Made by a program: the position numbers and the translations under genes
Notes under the pieces: model-generated
Database searches by the model: none
The model's input: the letters and a program-made list of their open reading frames with translations, nothing else
What the model was told of the DNA's origin: nothing
Origin: Streptomyces brevispora
GTDB taxonomy: Bacteria; Actinomycetota; Actinomycetes; Streptomycetales; Streptomycetaceae
DNA length: 64,000 nt
Reading direction: 5' to 3'
Assembly (NCBI RefSeq): GCF_007829885.1
Contig: NZ_VIWW01000001.1
Span: forward strand, 4,588,001 to 4,652,000
Part shown: positions 16,488 to 25,136 of the stretch, in pieces
Position numbering within the stretch: position 1 is the stretch's first letter
Layout: every line of letters starts with the position of its first letter

Positions 16488-16546
16488 CGTCCCCCGTCCG
16501 GCATCCGACGGACGGTGCGGGGACCGTCCCCCGTCCGGCATCCGAC
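16488..16546. repeat. Exact 22-bp direct repeat, 37-bp period
   Basis: CGTCCCCCGTCCGGCATCCG plus AC occurs at 16488-16509 and 16525-16546. A weaker third copy follows near 16570. Confidence 0.8.
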
Positions 16547-16647
16547 CAACGGCGCCGGGCCACTCGCACGTCGCCCGTCGGCTGTGACGAACGGCACCGG
16601 CCCCGGGCCTGTCCGGCCCCGCGTTAGCGCCGGTTAACCTGCCTCTC

Positions 16648-17415
16648 ATGACCGTAACCCTCGAAGTAAGCGGCGGCGTCGGCACGATCCGGCTGGACCG
16701 TCCGCCGATGAACGCCCTGGACATCGCCACCCAGGACCGGCTGCGCGAGCTCGCCGAGGAGGCGTCCGGGCGCGACGACGTGCGCGCCGTGGTGCTCTAC
16801 GGCGGCGAGAAGGTGTTCGCGGCGGGCGCGGACATCAAGGAGATGCAGGCCATGGACCACCCCGCGATGGTCGTACGGTCCAAGGCCCTGCAGGAGTCCT
16901 TCACCGCGGTGGCCAGGATCCCCAAGCCCGTCGTCGCGGCCGTCACCGGCTACGCGCTCGGCGGCGGCTGTGAACTGGCCCTCTGCGCCGACTTCCGGAT
17001 CGTCGGCGACAACGCCAAGCTGGGACAGCCGGAGATCATGCTCGGCCTGATCCCGGGCGCGGGCGGCACCCAGCGGCTCGCCCGTCTCGTGGGCCCCTCC
17101 AAGGCCAAGGACCTGATCTTCACCGGCCGCCACGTCAAGGCCGACGAGGCCCTCGCCATGGGCCTGGTGGACCGTGTGGTGCCCAGCGCCGAGGTGTACG
17201 AGCACGCGCACGCCTGGGCCGCCAGACTGGCGAAGGGCCCGGCCCTCGCGCTGCGCGCCGCCAAGGAGGCCATCGACGCCGGACTGGAGACGGACATCGA
17301 CTCCGGCCTCACGATCGAGCGGACCTGGTTCGCCGGACTCTTCGCCACGGAGGACCGGGAGCGCGGTATGCGCAGCTTTGTGGACGAAGGACCGGGCAAG
17401 GCCAAATTCCTCTGA
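16648..17415 (+). CDS. Enoyl-CoA hydratase/isomerase (crotonase family)
   Basis: Hydrates trans-2-enoyl-CoA in fatty-acid beta-oxidation or a related acyl-CoA pathway. The 255-residue product has normal length. The oxyanion-hole region AAGADIKEM (about 57-65) and GYALGGGCELALCADF with the first catalytic Glu, and GQPEIMLGLIPGAGGTQRL with the second, are all present, so true hydratase activity is likely rather than a variant crotonase. The ATG at 16648 follows a GC-poor GTTAACC stretch. It stands alone between two hairpins. Confidence 0.92.
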   Translation: MTVTLEVSGGVGTIRLDRPPMNALDIATQDRLRELAEEASGRDDVRAVVLYGGEKVFAAGADIKEMQAMDHPAMVVRSKALQESFTAVARIPKPVVAAVTGYALGGGCELALCADFRIVGDNAKLGQPEIMLGLIPGAGGTQRLARLVGPSKAKDLIFTGRHVKADEALAMGLVDRVVPSAEVYEHAHAWAARLAKGPALALRAAKEAIDAGLETDIDSGLTIERTWFAGLFATEDRERGMRSFVDEGPGKAKFL

Positions 17416-17468
17416 CCGAACGCCAGTTGGGAACAGATCACTGCGCGTTCATCCGTGTGGGCGGATTA

Positions 17469-17499
17469 GCTGAGCCTTAAGGCAACCTTAAGGCTCAGC
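17469..17499 (+). terminator. Terminator hairpin after enoyl-CoA hydratase
   Basis: GCTGAGCCTTAAGG, a CAA loop, and its exact complement: 14-bp perfect stem. The stem is symmetric, so it could act in both directions. Confidence 0.9.
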
Positions 17500-17666
17500 G
17501 TTCCCCCGGTCCCGGCGAACCCGTTCGGGTGCGGTGTTCATGCAGGTCGGTGGGGGTGCGGGCGGGTACGCCTTGCCGGTGGCATATGACAAGGAGCCGC
17601 TGTGGAACTACTGATTCCGGGTCAGGGATTCCCGCGGAACGGCCCCGGGGCGTCCGCCGTCCAGCC

Positions 17667-18182
17667 ATGATGGTGTCCATGGCGGGCCTGGAGGGTGTGG
17701 AGCAGCCGCGACAGCGCTGCGGCGCGACAGCGGCACGGAGGATGCCGGCTGTCGAGAACGAACAGGCGTTCAAGGCGCTGGAGTTGTTCGGAAATCCGAC
17801 GGAGGACGAAGTCCGGCTGCCCTCCCGCCCGGAGTCCGCGGCCACCGCCCGCCGGCTCACTTCCTGTGTGGTGCTGGGTCAGTGGGCGCTCTCCCCGCAG
17901 ACCGCCGAGTACGCCGTCCTGCTCGTTTCGGAACTCGTCGGCAACGCCGTACGGCACACCGGCGCCAGGGTCTTCGGTCTGCGGATGCTGCGCCGTCGCG
18001 GCTGGATCAGGATCGAGGTGCGCGACCCCTCGCGTGGACTCCCGTGCCTCATGCCCGTGCAGGAGATGGACATCAGCGGGCGGGGCCTCTTCCTCGTCGA
18101 CAAGCTGTCCGACCGGTGGGGTGTGGATCTGCTGCCGCGCGGCAAGGTCACCTGGTTCGAGATGCGGATCTCCGACCGCTGA
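17667..18182 (+). CDS. ATP-binding protein, anti-sigma/serine-kinase type (HATPase_c_2)
   Basis: A GHKL-fold ATPase of the RsbW-like type that is very common in Streptomyces. The N-box LVSELVGNAVRHTG, G1-like EVRDPSRGLP and G2 GRGLFLVDKLSDRWG are present over residues 60-165. No membrane segment. Such proteins act as anti-sigma factors or kinases of STAS antagonists. The start is uncertain: ATG 17667 gives 171 residues, but ATG 17679 or 17743 are also possible and none has an ideal ribosome binding site. A STAS protein is encoded about 4 kb away, but a partnership is only a guess. Confidence 0.85.
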   Translation: MMVSMAGLEGVEQPRQRCGATAARRMPAVENEQAFKALELFGNPTEDEVRLPSRPESAATARRLTSCVVLGQWALSPQTAEYAVLLVSELVGNAVRHTGARVFGLRMLRRRGWIRIEVRDPSRGLPCLMPVQEMDISGRGLFLVDKLSDRWGVDLLPRGKVTWFEMRISDR

Positions 18183-18635
18183 CACCGACCGCCGCCCAGG
18201 CGTACCGACCCGCAAGGCTCGGGACATGCAGAAGCCGGAAAGCGCAGAAGTCCCAGGATGCACAGAAGCCCCCGGTTCGGCCGTGGTGCGGCGCTGCGGG
18301 GGCTGCTGTGTGGGGACCGTGAATTGGGGGGTGTGTTCACGGCCGCTTATGGCGACCTGGCCCGGGTCAAAGGAGGTCGTGTCACCGACTATGGCAGACG
18401 GGCGACTCCACCGCCAAAGCCGCAAATAGCCCATTCGGTAACGTATCTGGACGTTCTATCGGTGAATCGTAGGTGTGTTGGGTCACTCACCTGGAATTCC
18501 ACGAGCATTTATGGGTCCTCGCGGGTGATTCATTGATCGCCGAAGGTGCGGACGGTGCGCATCCGTGTGACCTGCGGAAGTAGCGAAGGCGGTCAATTGT
18601 TATTTTCCTGACATTTCGCACTTACTGTTCTGCAC
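18183..18635. other. Intergenic stretch with one strong Shine-Dalgarno site
   Basis: No ordinary gene in 453 bases. AAAGGAGGT at 18369-18377 is a perfect anti-16S match. It is followed by GTG 18379 or ATG 18391 opening a frame of 16 or 12 codons that ends TAG at 18427-18429. The stretch after 18420 is AT-richer and probably holds the promoter of the deacetylase operon. Confidence 0.4.
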
Positions 18636-19442
18636 ATGAACGCCTCCGACACACCGGTGCACCGCCGCAGCGCCCTGCGCGCAGGAGCCGGGGCCGCCCT
18701 CGTCGCAGCCCTCGCCGCCGGTTGCGGGGACGGGAACAGTGCCGGGACATCGGCGAAGACCCTCACCCACCCGGCACCGAAGAAGCCGGCCGGTACCGCC
18801 GGAGCGCCCGCCCCCGCGCCCGCCCCACGCCGCTTCCCCGGGCAGCCGGTGCAGATCGACCACGGCCCCCGCGACCGGGCGCGCGTCGCCCTCACCTTCC
18901 ACGGCCAGGGCGACCCCGCCATCGCCCGGACCGTCCTGGCCGAGGCCGAACGGGCCCGTGCGAAGGTCACCGTGCTCGCCGTCGGCAGCTGGCTCGACGA
19001 ACACCCCGAGATGGCCCGCCGGATCCTCGACGGCGGCCACGACCTCGGCAACCACACCCAACACCACATCGACATCTCCTCGATGGGCGAGGCGCAGGCG
19101 TACGCGGAGATCACCGGCTGCGCCCAGCGGCTGCGCCGGCTCACCGGCTCCATCGGCACCTGGTTCCGGCCCTCGCGCACCCAGTACGCCACCCCGCTCG
19201 TCCAGCGGCTCGCCGTCCGCGCGGGGTATCCGCACGTCCTCTCGTACGACGTGGACTCCCTCGACTTCACCTCGCCCGGCGCCGCGGCCGTCACCCGCAA
19301 GGTGGCCGGGGAGATCCGTAACGGATCGGTGGTGAGCATGCACTTCGGCTACGCGGACACGGTCGCCGCGCTGCCCGTCCTTCTCACCGAACTCGACCGC
19401 CGCGGACTGCGTGCGGTGACGACCACGGAGCTGTTGACCTGA
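18636..19442 (+). CDS. Polysaccharide deacetylase-like lipoprotein
   Basis: A NodB-fold protein of 268 residues, exported through a Tat-like signal (HRRSALRAG) ending in the lipobox LAAGC (Cys30). The metal-site pair is kept in GNHTQHHID, and later family motifs are visible as WFRPSRTQYATP, YDVDSLDF and VSMHFG. The first motif, normally TFDDG, reads TFHGQG at 87-92, so the catalytic base and one metal ligand are replaced. It may therefore be a binding protein or a divergent enzyme. The stop overlaps the next start (TGATG), so it is coupled to the beta-propeller lipoprotein. Confidence 0.87.
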   Translation: MNASDTPVHRRSALRAGAGAALVAALAAGCGDGNSAGTSAKTLTHPAPKKPAGTAGAPAPAPAPRRFPGQPVQIDHGPRDRARVALTFHGQGDPAIARTVLAEAERARAKVTVLAVGSWLDEHPEMARRILDGGHDLGNHTQHHIDISSMGEAQAYAEITGCAQRLRRLTGSIGTWFRPSRTQYATPLVQRLAVRAGYPHVLSYDVDSLDFTSPGAAAVTRKVAGEIRNGSVVSMHFGYADTVAALPVLLTELDRRGLRAVTTTELLT

Positions 19443-20629
19443 TGCTTCCCTCCACCACACGCGCCACGGCCCTGCTCGGGGGCGTCCTGCTCGCCGCGCT
19501 CACCGGCTGCGGCACCCCCGCCCCCAAGACGTCGTCCGACGCCACCACCGAGGCCGCCGCACCCGCCAGACCCGAGCACGTCACCCCGCCCGCACCGCCC
19601 GGACTGGCCGGGATGCCGCCCGTGCTCGATCCCGCGAACGTGTACGCGGCCGACGCGGCGGGAAAGCTGTCGCCGGTCGTCAAGGGCTTCCCCTCCCGGG
19701 TGTACGTACCCAACACCAACTCCAACACGGTGACGGTGATCGACCCCGCCACCTACAAGGTCATCGAGACCATCCCGGTCGGCCGCCAGCCGCAGCACGT
19801 CGTCCCGTCCTGGGACCTGAAGACCCTCTGGGTGAACAACGACCTCGGCGACAGCCTCACCCCGATCGACCCGGCGACCGGCAAGGCGGGGAAGACGGTC
19901 GCCGTCTCCGATCCGTACAACCTCTACTTCACCCCGAACGGCAAATACGCCATCGTGATGGCCTCGATGGACCGTCAACTGGTCTTCCGCGACGCGCACA
20001 CCATGAAGACGGCCAAGGCGGTCCCGGTCAGCTGCGCTGGCGTGAACCACGCGGACTTCTCGGCGGACGGCCGCTACTTCATCGTCTCCTGCGAGTTCTC
20101 CGGCGAACTCCTCAAGGTCGACACGGCCGGGATGAAGGTCGTGGGCCAGCAGAAACTGCCGTTCAAGGGCGCCATGCCGCAGGACGTGAAGCTGTCGCCC
20201 GACGGCAGCACCTTCTACATCGCGGACATGATGGCGAACGGCATGTGGGTGCTGGACGGAAAGAAGTTCACCACCCCGAAGCTGCTGCCCACCGGCAAGG
20301 GCTGCCACGGGCTCTACGTCAGCCGCAACGCCAAGGAGATGTACATCTCCAACCGCGGCGAGGGCTCCATCTCCGTCTTCGACTTCGCGGACAAGAAGCT
20401 GGCGAAGAAATGGCACCTGCCCGGTGGCGGCAGCCCCGACATGGGCGGCGTCTCGGCCGACGGCAAGGTCCTCTGGCTGACCGGGCGTTACAACGCCGAG
20501 GTCTACGCGATCGACACCACCAGCGGCAAGCAGCTCGCCCGGATCCCGGTGGGCAAGGGACCCCACGGCCTCGCCGTCTACCCGCAGCCGGGGCGCTACT
20601 CGCTCGGCCACACGGGCGTCTTCCGGTAG
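19442..20629 (+). CDS. Beta-propeller lipoprotein (YncE/YVTN repeats)
   Basis: A 395-residue surface protein with a signal peptide ending LTGC (Cys23). From about residue 80 to 385 it contains repeats of the YVTN type, for example VYVPNTNSNTVTVIDPATYKV, LWVNNDLGDSLTPIDPATGK and MYISNRGEGSISVFDFADKK, consistent with a seven-bladed propeller. The gene overlaps the deacetylase-like gene by one base. The two proteins probably work together at the cell surface. No catalytic role is evident. Confidence 0.88.
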   Translation: MLPSTTRATALLGGVLLAALTGCGTPAPKTSSDATTEAAAPARPEHVTPPAPPGLAGMPPVLDPANVYAADAAGKLSPVVKGFPSRVYVPNTNSNTVTVIDPATYKVIETIPVGRQPQHVVPSWDLKTLWVNNDLGDSLTPIDPATGKAGKTVAVSDPYNLYFTPNGKYAIVMASMDRQLVFRDAHTMKTAKAVPVSCAGVNHADFSADGRYFIVSCEFSGELLKVDTAGMKVVGQQKLPFKGAMPQDVKLSPDGSTFYIADMMANGMWVLDGKKFTTPKLLPTGKGCHGLYVSRNAKEMYISNRGEGSISVFDFADKKLAKKWHLPGGGSPDMGGVSADGKVLWLTGRYNAEVYAIDTTSGKQLARIPVGKGPHGLAVYPQPGRYSLGHTGVFR

Positions 20630-20648
20630 TAAGCCGCCCACCGGGCGC

Positions 20649-21287
20649 TCACCCCTCGATCAGCAGCGCCTCCGAGCCCACCGGCCGGTATCCCGCCGCC
20701 TGGAACGTCCGCACACTGCGGGCGTTCCCCGGCGACTGCTGCGCCCACACCACCGCGTCCGGCACCAGATGCCGGGCCGCCCGCGCCAGCCGTTCGCCGA
20801 GCCGCCGCCCGCGCGCCTCCTCCGCCACCTCGATCGCGGCCTCCCAGCGCCCCGCGACACCCCGGCCGAGGATCAGCACACCACCGTTCGCACCCCAGAC
20901 CCGCACCTCGTCACGGAACCTCATCGCCCTTGCCACCCGCGGATGCCCGGGGTCCCGGATCTCGCGCAGCTCAAGACCGGGGGCACCCGGCAGCGCGGTC
21001 GCGACCGTGAGCAGATCGATCGTGTTCATGTGCCGGCCGGTCCGGGCCAGCAGCGCGCCCAGGAAATGCGGATTCATCGTCGCGGCGAGCTCATCGCCAG
21101 GCGTGGCGGCCAGCGCGGCCCGCACCCACCGCGGGTCCTCGTCCGTGAACACCACCGAGTGCGCGGTGAACGCCAGCACCCCGGCATCCCGCACACTCGG
21201 CTGCCGCACCACCGTCGTGGACCCGTCCGGCGGCGGAAACCGCCCCTGCGCCGCGGCTGCCAGGATTCCCGCCAGTGCATCGGTCAT
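20649..21287 (-). CDS. GNAT-family N-acetyltransferase
   Basis: A 212-residue acetyltransferase-like protein. The acetyl-CoA-binding region is EVAEEARGRRLGERLARAARH (about 158-178), matching the V-x-x-x-x-R/Q-x-x-G/A motif A, followed by QQSPGNARSVRTFQAAGYRPVG, typical of motif B. The N-terminal half is less conserved and contains a DUF-type region. The ATG at 21287 has AGGAGAG nine bases upstream; the longer open frame further upstream is antisense to the EF-hand gene. Substrate unknown. Confidence 0.85.
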   Translation of the reverse strand: MTDALAGILAAAAQGRFPPPDGSTTVVRQPSVRDAGVLAFTAHSVVFTDEDPRWVRAALAATPGDELAATMNPHFLGALLARTGRHMNTIDLLTVATALPGAPGLELREIRDPGHPRVARAMRFRDEVRVWGANGGVLILGRGVAGRWEAAIEVAEEARGRRLGERLARAARHLVPDAVVWAQQSPGNARSVRTFQAAGYRPVGSEALLIEG

Positions 21288-21432
21288 CGCGCCGTACTCT
21301 CCTGGGTCCGGGCCACCACCCGCCGGGCGGCGGACGGACCCACCCATGATCGACGACCGGCCGCCGCGATCACCATCCATCACGCCCGATAATCTGACCT
21401 CCGTCATATAGGCATTACGAAGGGGCGGGACA

Positions 21433-21648
21433 GTGGCGGACATCGAGTCGGCGCGCAAGGCGTTCGAGCGGTTCGACCTCAACGGCGACGGGCTGATATC
21501 GGCCGCCGAGTACAAGAGCGTCATGGCCCAGCTGGGAGACCCCTACGTCACCGAACCGGTCGCGCAGGCCGTGATCAACTCCCACGACGCGAACGGTGAC
21601 GGACTCCTCACCTTCGACGAGTTCTGGGCCGCACAGAACAAGGGCTGA
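21433..21648 (+). CDS. Small EF-hand calcium-binding protein
   Basis: A 71-residue protein made of two EF-hands. Both loops have the canonical ligands: DLNGDGLISAAE and DANGDGLLTFDE, each with Asp at 1, Asn at 3, Asp at 5 and Glu at 12. The start is GTG 21433 with GAAGGGGCGGG upstream. Similar one-pair EF-hand proteins are widespread in Streptomyces and are thought to buffer or sense calcium. It diverges from the GNAT gene; the 145 bases between them hold both promoters. Confidence 0.93.
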   Translation: MADIESARKAFERFDLNGDGLISAAEYKSVMAQLGDPYVTEPVAQAVINSHDANGDGLLTFDEFWAAQNKG

Positions 21649-21698
21649 CGGCCGAGGCTCCCCGGCCGGCGGGCCGGGGGCCGGGGACCCGCCCCCGT

Positions 21699-22109
21699 TC
21701 ACCCGCCGGACGGGCCGGCGGACCCGTCCGTGGCGAAGGCCTCGTCCGGGGTCGCCACCGGACGGAACACGTCGTGCAGCCGGCCGGCCCGCAGCAGCCG
21801 CAGGATTCTCGGGCAGTCGCAGACGAGCCAGAACCGCCCGTCCCGGTCCAGCGCCCGCCGTCGGGCCCGGCACAGCAGCGTCAGCCCCGAGCAGTCGAGG
21901 AAACTCACCTCGGTCAGGTCGACCACCACATGCGGTGACCCGTCCGAAGTGGCCACGTCCAACGCCGGGGCGATGAGGGCCGCGGTCGCGATATCGATCT
22001 CGTCGCGCAGCGCCACCACCGTACGGCCGTTCCTGCGGTACACGCGGCCGCACGGCTCGGGCAGGGGGAGCAGCGCGTGGGATGCCGTGGGGGACAGCCT
22101 CTCGGTCAT
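21699..22109 (-). CDS. STAS-domain anti-sigma factor antagonist
   Basis: A 136-residue protein with a STAS domain at about 25-115. The loop LTEVSFLDCSGLTLL carries the Ser that anti-sigma kinases phosphorylate (D-x-S-G). Homologues release sigma factors by binding RsbW-like kinases when unphosphorylated. No sigma factor or kinase gene adjoins it. The ATG at 22109 has GAGAGG close upstream. Confidence 0.9.
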   Translation of the reverse strand: MTERLSPTASHALLPLPEPCGRVYRRNGRTVVALRDEIDIATAALIAPALDVATSDGSPHVVVDLTEVSFLDCSGLTLLCRARRRALDRDGRFWLVCDCPRILRLLRAGRLHDVFRPVATPDEAFATDGSAGPSGG

Positions 22110-22326
22110 GATGCCTCTCCTCGCGGCGCCGAATCCGTGGAGGCACCCGGGCCTGGGTGGCTGTCGGTGAGGTGACAGTCGGTGAACCTAACCCGACGCT
22201 CGCGTCGGGAGGGGATGCAGAAACGTTCGCGCCTCCCGTAATGCGCCCTTCCGGGTGAACGTCCGGTGCCGCCGTGGACCTCGGGGGCCTTTTTGTGTGG
22301 TTGTCGTTCAGGAAAGGGGGTGGCTG

Positions 22327-23292
22327 GTGCTCCCCTCACGCGTGCCCGCACCCGCCCGCCGCAGATCAGCGGTGGCCGTGCTCGTCACAGCGGTGGGCTG
22401 TCTCCTGGCCGTGGCGGCCGCGCTGCTGGGCGCCACCGCCGTCGCCCGCGGCACCGGTGAACTGCGCATACCCGACGCCGGGACCGCCACCCTGCTGCGG
22501 ACGGTCCTCTTCGGCGCGCTCGCCGTTCACCTCGGCGCACTCGCGGCCACCGCACTGGCCCGCTCCCTGCCCGGCCGGCCCGAAACCGCACCACGCGACT
22601 GGGCGGCGGCCGCCTCGGTCGCCGGAGCGGTGGCCGCGGCGGGGCAGATCGTCCGGCTCGCCCACGTCAGCGATCTCGGCCTCGTCGAGACCTACGGAAC
22701 CCGGGAGGGCGGTCTGCTGCTGCTGACCGCCAACGGCTTCGCCCTCGCCGCGTGCTGCGCCGCGAGCCGCCGCCCGGCACGGGCCGCCGTCCCGCTCGCC
22801 CTGGTCATCGGCGCGGAGGCGTTGCGCGCCCACCCCGAGGCGTACAGCCCGGCGGTGGGCGCGGCGCTCACCGTCGTCCATCTGACGGCCGCGTCGCTCT
22901 GGTGCGGCGGGCTGCTGCACGTGCTGCGCACCATGCGGCTGTGGCGGCGGCCCGGGTCCGGCGCCGCCCGCGCGCTGCTCGGCCGCTACGCCCGGTTCGC
23001 CGGGTGGCTGTACGCGGCCCTGGCGGTGACCGGCACGTTCAGCGCCCTGCGCCGGCTGCCGCTGGACGTCGTCCTGACCTCGGCCTACGGGCGCACCCTG
23101 CTGGTCAAGCTGGTGCTGATGGCCGTCGTGAGCGCGCTGGCGCTGGGCGCGCGACGGGGGCTGGCGTCGGACCCGGACCCCGCGGTCGCCCAGCGCCGGG
23201 CGCGCCGTGAACTCGTCGCCCTGGCGGCGGTCGTCCTGGTGTCCGCGGTCCTGACGGTCGTGCCCGACCCGCACTGGCTCAGCACCCGCTGA
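22327..23292 (+). CDS. CopD-family membrane protein
   Basis: A 321-residue integral membrane protein with about eight hydrophobic segments between residues 12 and 315. The C-terminal half fits CopD (copper import or resistance): VVHLTAASLWCGGLLHVL, RFAGWLYAALAVTGTFSAL and GRTLLVKLVLM are typical. The potential metal-binding His in VVHLTAASLW is present. No CopC-like periplasmic partner is adjacent. The GTG at 22327 has GGAAAGGGGG a few bases upstream. Confidence 0.85.
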   Translation: MLPSRVPAPARRRSAVAVLVTAVGCLLAVAAALLGATAVARGTGELRIPDAGTATLLRTVLFGALAVHLGALAATALARSLPGRPETAPRDWAAAASVAGAVAAAGQIVRLAHVSDLGLVETYGTREGGLLLLTANGFALAACCAASRRPARAAVPLALVIGAEALRAHPEAYSPAVGAALTVVHLTAASLWCGGLLHVLRTMRLWRRPGSGAARALLGRYARFAGWLYAALAVTGTFSALRRLPLDVVLTSAYGRTLLVKLVLMAVVSALALGARRGLASDPDPAVAQRRARRELVALAAVVLVSAVLTVVPDPHWLSTR

Positions 23293-23313
23293 CCGCCGCC
23301 GGGCGCTCCCCGC

Positions 23314-24810
23314 TCAGTGCCCGCGGTAGGGCGGCCAGCCGCGCAGTTCGTCGTCGCGCGGGGCGCGCACCGTCCCGGGGGCGCCGGGGCCGAAGAGCAT
23401 CACGGGACGCGACGCGTCCCAGGCGGGCCAGCCCGGGTCGCCGGACTCCGCGAACCGTACCCACGCCGCATGCATCGTGTCGGCCAGCTCCTGCGGGGCG
23501 TCCCGGCCCGCGAGCACCACCGCGTCCGGCCGGTGCAGGTTGTCGAAGACGAAGCCGATCTCCAGCCCGTGACAGGCGCCGAGCCGCTGCACGGGGGAGG
23601 GCCAGCCGAACTCGTAGAGGTGCGTGCCGCCGACGGCGCCGGTACGGGCGTCGGCCAGCCGGTTCAGCGGTACGCGCAGCAGCAGGTCGGTGGCGAGGGC
23701 GCCCAGCAGCTCGCCGGGGGTGGCACCGGGCCGGTTCGCGCGGTAGGTGCGGGCCGTGGCGCCCGGCACCCCGAACTTCAGCAGGGCCAGCCGGAGCCTC
23801 GTGCGGGAGAGCCGCTCGGTGAGCCCGCTGGGCACGAACCAGAGCCGGTACTCCTCCGTGTTGGACCCCATCAGCAGATCGATTCCGGACGCGGCACCGT
23901 CCCGCAGCGCCTCGGCCGGGTCACGGGGCAGCAGATCGCCGTCCACCACGATCTGGAAGGAGTTCCCGCCGGTCAGCGGGGAGCCACCGCTCGTCACCGC
24001 GGTCTGCGCGGCCAGGAGCGCGGGCGGGTCCACCGCGGCCAGGGCCCGCGCCGTAGCCGCCACCCCGAGCCGTTTCGCGATCAGTTCGGTGGTGCGGCGG
24101 CCCTTGTCCACGGGGAGCGCGGCCGGGGCCCCGCTCTGCAGTACCGCGCGCCGGAACAGGCCCCGGGCCCGCGGCGCGGCGAGCAGTGCGCCGATGCTGA
24201 TGGCACCCGCCGACTCCCCGCACACCGTCACCCGGTCCGGATCGCCGCCGAACGCCGCGATGTTGTCCCGCACCCAGCCGAGCGCCGCGAGCTGGTCGAG
24301 CAGCCCCCGGTTGGCGGGCGCGTCCGGGAACACCCCGAACCCCTCCACGCCGAGCCGGTAGTTGAGCGACACGAGCACCACCCCGTCGCGGGCGAAGGCG
24401 GCCCCGTCGTACAGCGGGACGGCAGACGAGCCGTGCAGCAGTGAGCCGCCGTGGATCCAGACGAGGACGGGCAGCCCGGTTCGGGCGGGCGCGGGCGTCC
24501 ACACGTTGAGGTTGAGGCAGCCGTCGCCGGGCACCGCGGGGTCGGGCAGCAGCCGGTCCAGCGGCGGGGCGTACGGCCGCTTGGGCGCGGTCGGACCGAA
24601 GGCCACCGCTTCCCGGACCCCGTCCCAGGGTTCCGGCGGCGCCGGGGCCCGGAAACGGTGGGCGCCCACCGGCGCGGCCGCGTACGGGATACCGCGGAAG
24701 ACGGCGACACCCTGTTCGTGTGTGCCGCGGACGGTGCCGTGGGCCGTTTCGGTGTGCGGAGCGGCCCGGTCGGCGCCGGACGCGGATATCGGAGGAGGTA
24801 CGGCGGTCAT
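23314..24810 (-). CDS. Type B carboxylesterase
   Basis: Alpha/beta-hydrolase esterase of 498 residues, the usual length. The nucleophile elbow is VCGESAGAIS; the acid Glu lies in GSNTEEYRLW and the catalytic His in GACHGLEIGFVF. The oxyanion-hole motif WIHGGSLLHG is present, and RGIPYAAAPVG near residue 40 is typical for the family. No signal peptide. The ATG at 24810 is preceded by GGAGG at seven bases. It lies on the same strand downstream of the terpene synthase, but 326 bases and a hairpin separate them, so common expression is uncertain. Confidence 0.92.
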   Translation of the reverse strand: MTAVPPPISASGADRAAPHTETAHGTVRGTHEQGVAVFRGIPYAAAPVGAHRFRAPAPPEPWDGVREAVAFGPTAPKRPYAPPLDRLLPDPAVPGDGCLNLNVWTPAPARTGLPVLVWIHGGSLLHGSSAVPLYDGAAFARDGVVLVSLNYRLGVEGFGVFPDAPANRGLLDQLAALGWVRDNIAAFGGDPDRVTVCGESAGAISIGALLAAPRARGLFRRAVLQSGAPAALPVDKGRRTTELIAKRLGVAATARALAAVDPPALLAAQTAVTSGGSPLTGGNSFQIVVDGDLLPRDPAEALRDGAASGIDLLMGSNTEEYRLWFVPSGLTERLSRTRLRLALLKFGVPGATARTYRANRPGATPGELLGALATDLLLRVPLNRLADARTGAVGGTHLYEFGWPSPVQRLGACHGLEIGFVFDNLHRPDAVVLAGRDAPQELADTMHAAWVRFAESGDPGWPAWDASRPVMLFGPGAPGTVRAPRDDELRGWPPYRGH

Positions 24811-25136
24811 GAGATGCCTCCAGCCCTGCTGCGGTACGGCCGGCGAGGTCGTGTCATCGGAGTGCCGCCTGCCATCGGGCGTATGCACCAGCACACCACG
24901 GCCGGGCGGGGCCGACCATTCGTGAGGGTGCGGCCCTCCCGCGGCCGCGCCGGGGAGGGGTCGCTTCGGACAGGGCGCGCTTTCGGCCGTCGGCGGACGA
25001 CCGGTAGTTGCCGGGCCATCGTGACGACAAATGTCCGGAAATCGTCGCCGAGCGCCCTCGTTGCGGTGCCGTGTGCCGCCGCGGCAGGGCCCGGCAGGGT
25101 GCGTCGGGCCCTGCCGGGTACCCGTTCGGGTGTGCG
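24811..25136. other. Gap between terpene synthase and carboxylesterase
   Basis: No gene seen in 326 bases. It contains a terminator-like hairpin next to the terpene synthase end (listed separately) and presumably the esterase promoter. Confidence 0.5.
25082..25116 (-). terminator. Terminator hairpin after the terpene synthase
   Basis: CGGCAGGGCCCG (25082-25093) pairs exactly with CGGGCCCTGCCG (25105-25116), 20 bases past the stop codon. Confidence 0.75.
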
